Shown here one piece after another: positions 1 through 11,726 of a stretch of DNA of 64,000 nt. Origin of the DNA: Lentinus brumalis. Lineage: Eukaryota > Basidiomycota > Agaricomycetes > Polyporales > Polyporaceae. Both the position numbers and the translations under genes were made by a program. The number at the start of each line of letters is the position of its first letter. The stretch's first letter is position 1. Below the pieces are notes generated by a model. That model was not told where the DNA came from and searched no databases. It saw nothing but the letters and a program-made list of their open reading frames with translations. The stretch covers positions 372,001 through 436,000 of the forward strand of contig MARA01000020.1 of the NCBI GenBank assembly GCA_001792895.1. The letters are read 5' to 3'.

Positions 1-1408
1 AGCTCAGCACGAACCATCCTAGTGTGAAGAACATCATTAAGAAGCTGACGAAGAGTGGCTTTCGGGTACGTGCTCGCGCCCATTCCCAGTCCCTCGCTGA
101 CGGCGGACTTCCGTTAGGTCAGCTTGCGGCCGTCCACCTTTGTGACGCACACTACGTAACGGATGCGTCGAAGTATGTGTCTGTCCTCATGCTGTCCTTG
201 AGGGCTATGCTCCACCTCGAATTACCCCATGTCAACGTCCTCTCGAAGATCGACCTTATACACCAGTATGGCGACCTCGGTACGTCTAATTTCCCTCATG
301 TGGATGCTAGAGAAGCCTGTACCACCTTCCTGCGTCCATCATGGCTGCGCCATTGAGCAGAAGCAGGGCCAAACGCAGATCCCCCTTTCACGCCGGTATG
401 GCCTTACGCTTCCCCGGTGGCAATGGGTGATTCTGAGGATATCCGAGGACCCTTACGTCGTGTTCTCGAGGAAGTCAATTTTTCTTTGCCCGCTGGCTGC
501 GTAGCAACTTCGTCGTCTCCGTTCCCTGGACCATGAGATGACACGGATGTCCGCACAAGTCTATACTCGTCCCCCCATGGTTGTCTTGCGATCATCGAGT
601 TGACCCAGCAGTGGCCTGAATGAGGGCTTGATCACACTTACGGGTATTTCACTGCATCCGTGGCCTGAAAATGTACAACTTCTGTATGGCCTCGAGTCCG
701 CTCGCAGTAGGGCTTCTTCGTTGCACGCTTCATCTCCGTCGTCGGCCGGCCGTGAAGCTCATCCAATCGTATCTCCGCAGACTTCAACTTAGACTTCTAC
801 ACTGAAGTTCAAGATCTCTCGTACCTAGAAAACTTGCTTACGCAGCAGTCTCCGCGGTACGCCGCGCTCAACATGGCGATATGTTCTCTGGTCGAGGACT
901 TCGGCCTCGTGGGGTTCGAAACCCTCGCTGTCGAGGTACGTTCGATCTATCTGTATTGCCATGGCGTTGCCCATCGCACACGAACCCGCGAAGGCTAATT
1001 CAAAGCACCCGACTGATCGATGATCGTCTCTGCACATTACAGGACAAGGAGTCCATGCTCCATCTGACCCACGTCATCGACAAAGCCACCGGCTGCGTGT
1101 TTGTCCCACCTGAAAGCGTGGGCCAGCCTCCGGACACCGTCGATGCGTCAGACAAGCCGTCGACGCAGCGCCCAAACACATACGCGCTCATGACGTCGGC
1201 AGCTGGTCAAATCCGGGGTCCGCGCTCGGACGCGAGGGACGTGCAGGAACGATGGATCGATGCGCGTGAGGAGTGGGACGCGTGGGAGAAGGTGCAGTGG
1301 AGGAAGGAGGGAGTCCAGGTGCAAGAGGAGGCGGCGAGGCAGAAGAGCAAAATACGCGAGCGGAATCCGACTGCACCCCCAGCGGAAAAGACAGCGTCAG
1401 CAACATGA
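1..1408 (+). CDS. GPN2: GPN-loop GTPase 2 (GPN2), 5' truncated by window edge
   Basis: Partial gene; the Walker A region lies upstream of the window. Four exons join in frame: 1-65, 123-279, 781-935 and 1043-1408. The first three encode blocks typical of GPN2: [38 protein letters not shown] and [15 protein letters not shown], then [13 protein letters not shown] and [17 protein letters not shown]. Every junction restores the frame; the second is the codon G|AC giving YGD-D-FNLDF. GPN GTPases are cytosolic factors needed for assembly and nuclear import of RNA polymerase II and III (established for the family). The intron at 280-780 is about 500 bases, much longer than the usual 50-65 here. The C-terminal part after the GTPase fold is Lys/Glu-rich and poorly conserved. 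Identity is firm; the 5' end is missing. Confidence 0.9.
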
Positions 1409-2049
1409 AGAATTTTGTGATAGTCTTTGTGCGTGACTCTCCTTCGTTCAGCCTCTATCAGGAAGGGATGTTGTCGTTGATGAAGTCCGTACATGTCTCC
1501 CTGCAGATTCCATGTAAGATATTCGAGTTCTCTAGGATGTCAAGCATACAAAATGTGTATGTAGGAGTGGTCTCTTCGACGTCGCATACCATCCTATTGT
1601 ATCATATATGAAGTCGCTTTATCGCTCGCGGCTCTTTCGAGTGTACTCACACAGTATTCGCCGTGGCGTTGCCGTGTACCGCCTCATTCGACGGTCCACC
1701 GGGATAACATATGGTGCGTCGACTCCCTTCTTTGGCCTTCTTGCACTTCCGGGACTGTTCGCAGCATTCCCAAAGCAGGTTTCCCGACGCAAACCGGCAT
1801 CTAGCGACTGCGCAAGGCTTTTTCCGACATCGGGGAACCACGGGCATGAGCGTCAACCCTCTATATGATCTCCGGTCCACGGTTAACCTCGCCAGTACCT
1901 CCGACCCAGAAGCCTTTCCATTGGGCAGCTACACAGTGCCGATGGGAGTCAAGGCAACACCGCCTCAGCATGTCGGCGCTTTATCAACTTCGTGGTTAGT
2001 TTCCCGGTGTCGGCTCCCTGCGCACACGGCGGCGAATGCCGGCGTGGGG
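1409..2049. other. Intergenic region between GPN2 and the first GST
   Basis: No gene was recognised. Open frames here read into the GST 5' region but show no conserved motif. The right end carries the GST promoter, with the TATA element at 2050-2059. Confidence 0.5.
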
Positions 2050-2059
2050 TATATATATA
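2050..2059 (+). promoter_or_regulatory. TATA box of the first GST gene
   Basis: A ten-base alternating TA run (TATATATATA) sits 86 bases upstream of the ATG at 2145, followed by a pyrimidine-rich leader. Position and sequence fit a strong inducible fungal core promoter, as expected for a stress or detoxification gene. Confidence 0.6.
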
Positions 2060-2144
2060 CCACTAGAGGACGCTGCGTTGTGGCAAGCACCAGTCTCCAA
2101 CTCCACTACTCCTTCAGCAACTCTTCAGCTCTCTTACAGCCACA

Positions 2145-3026
2145 ATGGTTCAGTCAGGCCAGATCACCTTCTACACGCATATGGTACTTTCGCCTCCTTC
2201 CATGTGCTACCAAAAATTTGCTGACATACACATTCCCCCGCCAGTATTCGCCCTACTGCCATCGGGTGCATATTGCACTTGAGGAGGTGCAAGCGGACTA
2301 CAAGGCCGTGACGATCAACGTCATGGAGTGGCCTCAGTGGTACAACACGAAGGTCAACCCCATCACACGCAAGGTACAACAGCTCTCGCTTTGGTCCTAC
2401 AGAGTACTCACAGAGGCTTGTCAGATCCCCGCAATCACCTATGGTGGACCCGCTGCCCCGCCCGAGGACCCTTCGCCCGAGGCAGTGAAGCTCACTGAGT
2501 CGATGGTCATCGTCGAGTTCCTCGCCGACCTCTTCCCTGGAAAGTTGCGCCCGTCCGACCCGGTGCAGCTCGCATACGCCCGCCTGTTCGTCGCGCTCTT
2601 CGACACCAAGGTCCCCGAGGCCTTCAAGGGCTTCTTCTTTATGGGTGCGCCGGCGAGCGATCTCCTCGACCAGCTCGAGGTCATCCAGGCGCGTCTGCCC
2701 GAGACAGGCCTCGCCGTTGGGGAGTTCTCCATAGCGGATGTGGCTGCCGCGCCTTTCCTCGCGCGTATCCTGCTGCTGCTGGAGAACGACATCGGGAAGT
2801 ACCCGGTTGGGGAGGGCAAGAAGGCGTTCGAGGCGCTGCAGAAGCCGAAGTTCGCCAGACTCATGAAGTACATTGCCGACCTCAAGGCGCGACCGAGCTT
2901 CCAGGCGTCGTATGACCATGTAAGTGCGTTTCGCTGAATGACGTGTGGGTAGCGGACTGACATCCGTTCTTTTAGGCGCAGGTTCTGTTCATCTGGCAGA
3001 ACAATCCGGCCATCCAGCGGGCTTAG
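2145..3026 (+). CDS. Glutathione S-transferase, fungal omega-like (copy 1)
   Basis: Four exons give an uninterrupted 237-residue protein: 2145-2183, 2245-2373, 2425-2919 and 2976-3026. The N-terminal thioredoxin fold reads ITFYTHM-YSPYCHRVHIALEE. The usual omega CPF motif is replaced by SPYC, so the catalytic residue may be the Ser or the later Cys. The glutathione-site signature AVKLTESMVIVEFLADLFP (cis-Pro region IPAITYGG, then ESMVIVEFL) is present, followed by the all-helical C-terminal domain with VGEFSIADVAAAPFLAR. The family conjugates or removes glutathione from electrophiles in the cytosol and is expanded in wood-decay basidiomycetes. It forms a tandem pair with the copy at 5263, which has the standard CPFAQR active site. 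A decayed third copy lies at 46.7 kb. Start: first ATG after the TATA box, in frame with the conserved fold. Confidence 0.9.
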
Positions 3027-5187
3027 ATAGTATGCCCGGCTGTGTAGCGCTATCATGTAGCTCAAGTCACCGAGCCGGGATCACATTTGCGACTGCCCGA
3101 GGCTGATCGAACTATTTCTACTGGAACCACGTCCCTCGTAAGTTGTGTCGTCATACCCTTCGTTGCCATGCTAGATGTTTCTGCCAAAGTCTAAGTCTGA
3201 GTCTGGCCGCTTCGGGTATGTTGGATGCTAATGGTTGACGTTGTCGTTTGCAACCCGTCTCGCGGGCCATGCAGCCATGGGACCTCGTTCGACATGTGGT
3301 TGCTTCCCCGGTTCTAGAAGTTTTGTTGTTCTGTGGGGTGGATCCTCAGATCTCGCACTGACAACGTCCAAAGTGCATCGAGGCGGCCCATCCACGTGGC
3401 GGCGTTGAGTCTGCATCCGGGGCGTCGAGCTTTCCAAATCAGACCACCAAGCCAGTGCGACCTCAAGGTCCAACTTCCGACTTCCCAGTAACCTTCGCGA
3501 TCTAGGGATATCCCCGGATGTGCGACAAGGGCCGCAGAAGATGACCGTGCAAGAACCCACATAGAGTACGTAGTGGGATTCTCGAGCTTCACTGTGTCGT
3601 CAGTGCTCACTTCGGATTCGTAGGAGATCGGCCGCTATACTGAGCCCTTTACGCGAAGTCGCGACAGGACACTCACGGTACTCCGAGACGCGCTATTCAG
3701 GAGACAGATCGACACTCGACCGGGCGCGTCCCTCTTGTGTTGTCGATCAGACCGATCCTTGCGGGTCCGCCGTCTTCGTGAAAAGTCGTGGACGCGTCCG
3801 AATGGGCCCATTGGTGCGGGGCCCGCATGCGAGAGTAATTCCCGACCTCTGTGAAGTGGAATGTCCACCCAAATCATCATCGTGAGTGAACCGAAGTTAA
3901 ACCCCCCGCTCCGACGGACGGCTAATTGCCGTTCAGCTGTACCCATCGAACTTGCACTGATCTAGGCACCCCGTCACCCGCTAGATCATGCGACCATGGA
4001 ATGGATTGCCATGACACACCGCAGCGGGAACCCTAGCATCACCTCACCACTTCGCTACATTCCCCCTCGCGGCTGCACCGCAGTCCCAACGGCCGAAGCT
4101 GCTCCCCTCTCGCACAGCTGACAGTATGATACATGCCGCAGAGCAACGGCGACGTGCTCATTGAGATGGTTGCGCAGGCAGTTCAACCCTATGTTACTGT
4201 ACGGCGGATGCTCCCCTGGCCAGGCGCAACATGGGCGCTACAATTTCCCGACTCATCGGCACATCTTCCTGTCAACCTTGTACTCATCCCGCTGGCGTTT
4301 CTCGGATCTTCAGTGGGTGTTGCCAGCTCGTTCTTCCAGTCTGCTCAAGTCATTGCGCATGCAATTGCGAGCTGTGCGCATCCTGCGGCAGGAGCACATC
4401 GAGCGCGAGGACGATTACATTGACAAGGTCTCAAAACGCAGTAAGCATGTCGCCGGACTTTCGCACGCTCATCTTCTTCATGAGCACCAGGATGTCCTGC
4501 CCAAGTGTTGGCGCTGTCACGGAAGAGACGGCAAATATTTCGTCGGGACGTGGAGGCTCTGTGGACGGGACGAACTTCCTCCAGACGGAGACGGGCGGCT
4601 GAGGTTAGGGATGGTTAGTACTTTAGTGGCCGCATCATCGAAATTCAAATAGAGCCGAGTGCCGTGATGCTGCGCCTGTCGAACTGGCAGTAAGTAGGTC
4701 GACATGACGCGGACGAGCAGTCGACTGGAACAACTGGATCCCAGTGATGCAGAAGATGAATCTGCACATACTGATAATTACTTTAGTGACTTCACTACAG
4801 TAGCGACCAAGTATTCGCCAGGCCCAGTCATCGGTAGAGCGACAGCCATCTCCGGTTAGTATCCCGCTGCCTCGAGGGTGCCCTGTACATATGTTTCCGA
4901 CTCACGCCCATTGTCCTCTCAAGGGGCGTCGTCCAGGTCGTACGGTCCTGACCTGTCTGACCATTCCTGAAACGATACTTGCATAGTTACAGCGCGATCC
5001 TTGCTCTGTAATGAGGGCGGTTTCTGGACGTCTCTGGGAGGAAAATCAGTCAGCAACTCCCGATCACTGAGTACAGTAAGCACGGCTGCTTGAAGGTATA
5101 TGACGACATCCTGTCCCACACTCCGCGACGCCTTCACACATGCTTCACTCTCTCTGCAATCCCCGCCCAATCGCGAGGTCCTGGACG
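3027..5187. other. 2.2-kb spacer between the two GST genes
   Basis: I see no convincing gene. Open frames such as 3314-3610 (minus) and 4161-4652 (plus, 163 codons) lack recognisable motifs, and I found no consistent exon chain. The 4161-4652 frame holds a CWRCHG segment but nothing around it forms a zinc-binding domain. The stretch may hold decayed sequence. Confidence 0.4.
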
Positions 5188-5195
5188 TATATAAG
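5188..5195 (+). promoter_or_regulatory. TATA box of the second GST gene
   Basis: TATATAAG lies 75 bases upstream of the ATG at 5263. The arrangement matches that of the paralogous GST at 2145. Confidence 0.6.
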
Positions 5196-5262
5196 CCGCA
5201 CGTCCCCGTGGACAGCGTCCCGCAAGTTGTCCTTGACACGCCCACTCAACCATCCTAAAGCC

Positions 5263-6211
5263 ATGCCTGACAGAATCACCCTCTACACTGCCAAGGTATG
5301 CATCAGTTGGGACAGCGCGAAGTTGCGATCTGCATACTAATCCCGCCACAAACGCAGATCTGCCCTTTCGCCCAAAGGGTAATAGCCTTCGGGTGCCTGT
5401 CAGCAAGTCTTGCAAACTCACCTTCCTGATAGGCCGAGATCGCACTCGCTGAAGCGAAGGCCGAGTACAAACGCTTCGAGATCGACCTGCAGAACAAGCC
5501 AGAATGGTATGCTCCTAAAGTGAACCCCGCCAGCAAGGTAATAAGGTTTCGTTCGACTCTACATGGCCACACTATCCTGACGGTCCTCGTGTAATAGGTC
5601 CCGGCCATCGCATACGGCGGCCCCGACGTTCCTCCCGACCAGCCGTCACCCGAATCCGTGAAGATCGCCGAGTCGCTTGTCCTCGTCGAGTTCATCGCCG
5701 ATCTCTTCCCCGAGGCCGGCATCCTCCCCAAGGACCCCGTGAAGCGCGCCCAGGCCCGCTTCTTTATCGAGGGTGTATCGAGCAAGTTCATCCCCGCCTG
5801 GTTCGGCTTCCAGATGCGCAACGCGCCCGTCGAGGAGGTCTACAAGGCGATCGAGTACCTCCAGTCGCTCCTCCCGGAGTCTGGATTCGCAATCGGGGAG
5901 TTCTCCGCCGCGGACATTGCGATCGTGCCGTTCCTGGCGCGGGCGCGGGTGTCGCTGCTGAACGACATCGGGGCGTTCCCGGAGGGCGAGGGCAAGAAGG
6001 TCTACGCGGATATCACGGGCAGCAAGTTCGCGCGGTTCGCGAAGTACCAGGAGGAGCTGTTCAACCGCGAGAGCTTCAAGTCTACGTTTGATGAGGTATG
6101 CACGGATAATTGTGCTTGCGATGTCCGCGCTTGCTGACCTGGAATATACAGGCATACGTCACGGAGGCGTTCAGGAAGCGTTTTGCGAACATCCGCGACC
6201 AAGCCAAGTAA
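5263..6211 (+). CDS. Glutathione S-transferase, omega-like (copy 2)
   Basis: Five exons (5263-5295, 5358-5378, 5433-5537, 5598-6095, 6152-6211) join in phase to a 238-residue protein. The N-terminus reads MPDRITLYTAK-ICPFAQR-AEIALAEA, with the omega-class catalytic Cys in CPFAQR. The thioredoxin fold ends with VPAIAYGG and ESLVLVEFIADLFPEAG, the glutathione-binding segment. The helical domain contains AIGEFSAADIAIVPFLAR. The role is glutathione-dependent detoxification or thioltransferase chemistry (family knowledge). Compared with copy 1 it has an extra intron splitting the active-site strand and a true CPF motif. Both copies have nearly the same length and overall exon plan, pointing to an old tandem duplication. 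Confidence 0.92.
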
Positions 6212-6705
6212 TTCCAAGTAATCTCTCTTTTTTACGGCAGCATTTGTATCATTAGGCAATGGCATCTGAGGAAACAAGGAGATGTGTGATTAGCGACCGG
6301 GACTCTGAAGAATCCCTGTCAGATTCCAAGACTACTCCGGCCCTGGAGTTACAGCGCGCTGAATCGCCCCGCTACGGCCTCTACACAGAAGCTCGCTACA
6401 GCTACACGAGATTCCCTCCCCTTGATACTGTATTCGTACTCGTTGGGTCGAGACGCAGTCGAACGCCAGGCACAGACATCAGGCTGCTCGCGCTTCGCCT
6501 CCTCACAGCTGGCGCGACTACTGCAGCGCTGTTGAGAAGCAGAGGTTCAGCCCACTTCAACCCGCCCACGACGAGCACCACCTCCTCCCTGCAAACAACG
6601 TCGCATGCAGCACCGGCGCACGGTTATACTTGCACCACGCGCCTTCATTTACAACGTCTTCCGCTTCCGCACCGGTGCACCCTCCATCACCAGTCAGCAG
6701 TACCC
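6212..6705. other. Spacer with no recognised gene
   Basis: An open frame from 6259 runs through this stretch into the pseudogene at 6706 but shows no conserved motif before it. Nothing else was seen. Confidence 0.4.
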
Positions 6706-7342
6706 ATGAACGCCGAAAGCAAACACTTCCCGGACTTACTGGGAGGATCATCCCCAGCTTCATTGCGCATGAAGAACATAGCCCCAGGAAAGCCCCTCGG
6801 TGCCTTATCAACCCCCACGAACGACCGATCGAACGCCCCCACCAGCTCGTTCCCATATATGATCCTCGTCGGGGAGGGGTCGTCGGTCGACACGCATTTC
6901 GCGTACCTCCCGCCGGAGAACACGGTCAGGCTCCCCGCATCTGTTCGGCACGCGGGACGTGAGTGAGCACCACTGGAAGTTGTTTTTGCACGGTGTGCGG
7001 CTTGCGGGATCGTTGTCACCGATGAACTCGAGGTCGTGTTGGGCCTCGCACCGTTTGCGACTGCGGCTGGGGGCGGGAACGCCTGGCGTACGTTCTTCAG
7101 CTGAAGCGCCTTCCTATGCTGAGAAGGTTTGACGTAGCCGTCGCGATATACAAGGGCGTTGAAATTCTCATGCGCAATCTCCGTGTTGCAACTGATCGAC
7201 TACTGGAACGACGTGAGTGTTGTGTGCTACTCAGGCTTGCCTCGGTCTGCCCACCGTTCGTGCAGTGACTGCAGTTCTTCCTCATCTCGCGGGATGCGGC
7301 GCGAGGACCTCCAAAGTACAGTAAGTGCACGTCCCGGTTAAG
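6706..7342 (+). pseudogene. Frame-broken paralog of the unknown fungal gene at 38.65-39.58 kb
   Basis: The translated pieces line up in order with the intact gene, but in changing frames. First MKNIAPGKP and YMILVGEGSSVDTHFAYLPP (frame 1) match VKNFAPGKD and MVLIGKGSTLDRGFPYIPP. Then HLFGTRDVSEHHWKLFLHG and VRLAGSLSPMN (frame 2) match HPFVTHDVNEQDWRRFLHD and MRVAGSLSPMN. Then VVLGLAPF (frame 1), IYKGVEIL (frame 3) and LQLIDYWND (frame 1) match VVAGLAPL, IVKGVDSLL and SQLIDAWNH. A splice junction after YWND is even conserved, with the next exon FFLISR..GPPK matching FFFHPR..GPPK. At least four frame changes make this a dead or badly sequenced copy. ATG 6706 is the likely old start but is not proven. 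Confidence 0.75.
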
Positions 7343-9193
7343 CCCAAGGTAAGGGACGATAAATAGTGGCGACTTGTGCAAGTTGTGGTATCGTGCTTGT
7401 GCATTGGTCTTTCGAATTGTCACTTGGCAGAGACGCGATGTAGACTGTGCGAAACATGGCATTGCATTGAAAATTTTACAGTGAAGTACATTACGGTGAC
7501 GATCTACGGGAACGTCGTCAGCAAACAACATTCCAGCGTCCACAGAAGATGAAGTCAGATAAAGCCGGTGTTTTCATGTTTCCTCCCACAGTGACCCCAT
7601 CACACCCGGCCTGCGGACACCAAGACGATGACCGTAGACACGACCTGCATTCCGCAGAACGGAGTACAGATGGGGATGACGAGGTGTATGAGGGGACGTT
7701 CAACGAATGGATGAACTTGGTGTCGTCTTGGACGTGGGGAAACAGGTCGTGACTCACCTAAACTTCGTGCTACGCAACCGCCGCGGATAATTCCAACACC
7801 CAACGTCCTCCGAATCCTGAGAGAAGATGCGTTAGCAATGGTCGTCGAGATGTTATCAGACGAGAATGAATCAGAGTATGTGTTTTGGTATAAACGTTGT
7901 CCACCAGGAGGTTGCCCTCTCTTTCGGAAGCAGAACTGATTTGGATCATCACAGTCGAGCGCAGAGCATGCACTCGAGTAAAGGATAACTGGACTCACCA
8001 ACTCCAGGATGTCCAGGACGTGTCGTTGAGGGGGAACGGCGACGGTGAGCAAAATGCACCGCGCGCTCTTATAGGCGCGAGCGGGGAGCAACTGTACAGC
8101 TCCCCAACTCCGCTCAACTCCGCCACTACGGGAACCGCGCGGAACTCGAACGCTTTTCCCTCAAGTACTCCGCGTCCTGCTGTCGACGTTTCGCGTTCAC
8201 TTCTCCTCGTCCACGTCGGTCTGCGAGCCTCAGCTTGTACTTAGGTGAGCCAAGTTTCCTCCTAGGCTTGCGATGAAGATAGTTTTATCCATAACATATT
8301 CGAGGGCGAACTCACCATGAGCCTTACTCACCTAACATGCATCACCAACGGAGCTTTCATGCCTTCCTGCATCTTGTGTCAACGTGCCATCGCTGACTCT
8401 ACACTCTTCTTGCAGATATCTTGCCTATGTCATGTAGTGTGCCGCCATATCGAAGACACGCAACTGCTTCTGTGCGACACGTAAGTCTGCGTCGAGGTTG
8501 TGCGATCCAGACATCCCGCGATGATTTTTTTTTCCAATATTGTTCTATCTGTGACGAGTCGTAGCGACTCGGATGTGCTCATTCTTAACTCTCTGCTGAG
8601 GACGTTCCCCTTCTTGCTCGTTGCTTGCGGCCCATGCCAACGTCATACTCAAGTTTCTTTTTCGGACTCGCGCAGGTCTGGTCTGTATCCTCGTTGGCGA
8701 AAAAGGTGAGCCTTTACAACGTTTGGCTCTCCGTCCCTCTCCTTCCTTCCTGCCTCCCTCAATTTCTTCCCGTCTTCCGTCCTTGATGATACACAAAAAT
8801 TTGACAAGCATATGTCCGAACCGTACATGTTGGACAACGTATGTTCTCTGAGACCTCTTTATTCTATCTTGACTGTTCGTTCATCGAATTGTACGCTGAC
8901 GTCTTCCAGCAGGTTTGTTTTCGTTGTTGGCTAGGCGGTCGCGATACAGTTCACTATCATAGGTAGCGCTGTATGTATGTACGTCTCCAATGACATGTCC
9001 TGCTACGCTCTCAATGCAGGGGCCTCGTATCTCGTGCCCAGCTCGCTCGCTCATACGCTACTGTTTGACAGTAGAGTCCGTCAGAGAGCCAGTCCGAGGC
9101 GACACATGAAGTTGAGAAACTCGCGTTTCTACGCAGTACGTACATAGTCTGGTTGTCCCGAGTGAACGAGTACAGGTCAGGGATCAACTTATA
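7343..9193. other. Spacer with weak, unassigned reading frames
   Basis: The minus strand between about 8091 and 7550 has several open frames and splice-like donors (reverse complements of GTGAGT at about 7750 and 7995). A TATA-like CTATAAG on that strand lies at about 8068-8074. I could not assemble a recognisable protein. On the plus strand, ATG 8360 opens a 41-codon Cys/His-rich frame, listed separately. The remainder is T-rich and shows no homology I know. Confidence 0.35.
8360..8482 (+). CDS. Possible first exon of a small RING-like zinc protein
   Basis: ATG 8360 starts a short frame MPSCILCQRAIADS followed by LQISCLCHVVCRHI and LLLCDT, ending at a GTAAGT donor at 8483. The spacing C-x2-C-x14-C-x2-H-x2-C resembles the first half of a RING finger (C3HC4). 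A convincing second exon supplying the last C-x2-C was not found, so this is a candidate only and could be chance or a relic. Confidence 0.2.
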
Positions 9194-11245
9194 CTATGTA
9201 TACAGGTCTACTATCTTCTTGAGCATGTGCTCGTCATGCTCGTTCTCAATCAGTCCGCCCCGCGACACACCCTCATGCCACCCGATGATCGACTTGTCGG
9301 ACAAGTTGATATCGTATGGGTACCGAGCCTCTCCCTCCTTCCCGGCCCAGTCGAAATCCACGAGCTGCACGCTGTCTCCGCAGAGGAAGACGTTCTGCTC
9401 ACGCAGGTCTCCAACGACCCAGCCGTGAGCATGGAGCGTCTCCACGGCCGTCCGGAGGGACTCCAGGTGCGTCCGCTTCACAGCGTCGGGAGCATCGACC
9501 ATACGTGTCGCAGGCTCCGCGATATAGTCCATGATGACAACGTACATCGAGACCCGCTCCTCCCAAGCGCAATGCCACAGCTTCGGGGCGAGTGGCGGCG
9601 ATTGGTGTGCAAGCAGCTCATGCGCGTCCTTGCAATATGTGTCGGCGAACTTGACGACGACGGTGTGCCAGTCGTAGATATCGCCCCTCGCTCTGATGGT
9701 GGCCCGGAACACCGACTTTTGGAGGTACTGGGCGGCGAGTCTGCTCTTGTATCCCACATACCATCCTCCTCCGTTCTCAAGCGCGATGTCGTCGAGAAAA
9801 GGGAATAGCTGCCTCTGGCCCCATGCGTCAGGGGTACCGCGCGTTGCGAAGAGGGATGTAACCTTCTTGATGGCGGACCTGGTGGAGCGGATGAATTGCG
9901 CGACATGTTGGATGTCGATATGACCATCGGGATGCGCGGTGACATCGTCGGTGAGTTTATCCACTAGAAGATCGTGCGCAAAGATGGCGCCGTACACTCT
10001 GACACGCGTCCCAGTGCAACTCAACAACAGGATGGGACAAAACAACGATTGCACAAAGGGCTCAAACTGAAGGCGGATGTCAGTGCCGACCATGCGTCAC
10101 GAGTAAGCGACACTAACTGACCTCCGAGGCGTATACAGCTATATAGCAACTGCGCTCAGCTTGTGAGGGGTCCGAAACCCCGTCGCTGGGCTCGCTCACA
10201 CTTGACGGCTTGGCTGGAGAGAACGCCAGGAATCGGTCTCGCTTGGTCTCGCCAATTATGCGGGTCCCCAAAGGATAGAGGCGCACGCTGCTCGTCCCTC
10301 TGCCGATTTCAGGCTGTACCACCTCCATCAAGAGGGTGTAGAACGTCTGGTTGCGGTGATTTTCGGACGAGTAAACGGCACTAGCTGCGGCAACAAGGCG
10401 ACTCGCGAGGTCCAATTCGTCAAGGGTGAAGATGTCCCCATGCGGCGGCGCCCTCATTTCGAGCAGGAAGTCTGCGAAGGCTCTGTTGTATATTCGAACC
10501 GGGGCTTCAAGCAACTCAAGCGGACGGGTCTGAGTGTTGTCGGGGATACCGCATCCATGAGACGACGTCAACGCACGGCTACGAGCAGTATTCATGCCTA
10601 TGGCAGTGGCATCTCAGCTGCGAAATAATCAAGTAACATGGTGCCACTGACCGGCGCACACATCCAACGCAGTCCCTAGCTCCTGAGGGTAGTAAGGGGT
10701 GCGACGAAGTGATTTGACGCCTGTATGTCCATGGTCTCATCACTGTCAGCTACTCGAGTGAAACGACCGCAGATAAATTGAACACGCACGCGCGACTCCA
10801 AGGAACTCGCAGTCATACTCCGCTTTGAACTCTTTCAGCGTTAACATCTTTGGGAGTCGGCCGCCCGCATAGTTATCGAGGAACGTATCGTTAACCACAC
10901 GATAACGCTCCTTCGATTGGCGAGGACTTTCGGTCAGATCGGGCTTGATGTCGTACATCAGCTGTTTGCACGTACGCTCAGCAGCGGAATCATGGGAATG
11001 GCAGACCGTGACGAAAGACGAACCCCGTAAAGCTCCAAGGAATCGGCGGGCTCCGCTTCGAAAGTAGAGCAGAGAGGGTTGTAGTAATCGGCCAACAGCT
11101 TTTTCTCTGCGTTTCCTATAGTATCTTCGGGCGTGCATCTGGCATAAGTGACAAAGTGGTAGTTGCCAGAATTCTGTCTTCGAAGCAGAGCGCAGGTGTA
11201 GGATTCCATGCTGATTTGGTCCAGGAGGAGGTATGTGTGGCTCAC
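9194..11245 (-). CDS. Atypical basidiomycete protein kinase-like protein (multi-exon, 5' part uncertain)
   Basis: The last exon (10066-9194, 291 codons) joins in phase across a 55-base intron to the exon ending at 10122, which is open up to about 10595. The C-terminal part carries a kinase catalytic loop as LHAHGWVVGDLREQNVFL, and VDFDWAGKEGEARYP where DFG would be. The central part (EPFVQSLFCPILLLSCTG, then VYGAIF) is the beta-rich segment usually found before the kinase lobe in basidiomycete orphan kinases of this kind. Further upstream, frames around 10770-11245 (LPKMLTLKEFKAEYDCEF) look like earlier exons, but exact joins and the start codon are unsure. Because DFG reads DFD and HRD reads VGD, ordinary catalysis may be altered. 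Function unknown. Confidence 0.65.
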
Positions 11246-11726
11246 CCCTAGGCCTCTCGAACTACATATACTTACGCCGCTTACGTCTTCCCGCAGGTTG
11301 CGCGACTGTCGCCGTACTTTCTGGTAGAGATGGCCCGGTGCCGTATCTTCGTCCTCAATGTCTCAATGTCTCATCGTCGTGTCGATTTTGCGATCGTGCG
11401 ACCAACCATGGAGTTCGAACGGAGTTTGGGAAACCGCGCTGTTGGGAGAAGCAGATAGACGCCGTATGAAGCCCAGTGAGAACCGCCTCTGTTGCCCTAG
11501 ATTATGCTGTGGGCAAATCGTGGCGAATCTTTTCCGCCACCTGTCCAGCGTCTATTATGACAGCGAAGCGTTGCCTTTGTCTTTGTTTGCCTCCATCCTC
11601 TTCCACTTTCTAGGCAACTCGTCCTCCTGTTGTGCGATAACGTCAGTCCGATTCACAGTTTCTGGAGCTTGACTGCGCTTTTGTGAATTTACCGTCCTGT
11701 GACACGACCTCCACAAGTTTTTGAAA
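11246..11726. other. Spacer left of transposon cluster 1
   Basis: Only short unconserved frames are present. The left end of transposon cluster 1 should lie here or just beyond, but no terminal inverted repeat was found by eye. Confidence 0.35.

Noticed and set aside
7600..8091. 163-codon minus-strand frame with splice-like signals and a TATA-like site
   Set aside because: I could not assemble a coherent or recognisable protein from it, so it is described only as spacer.
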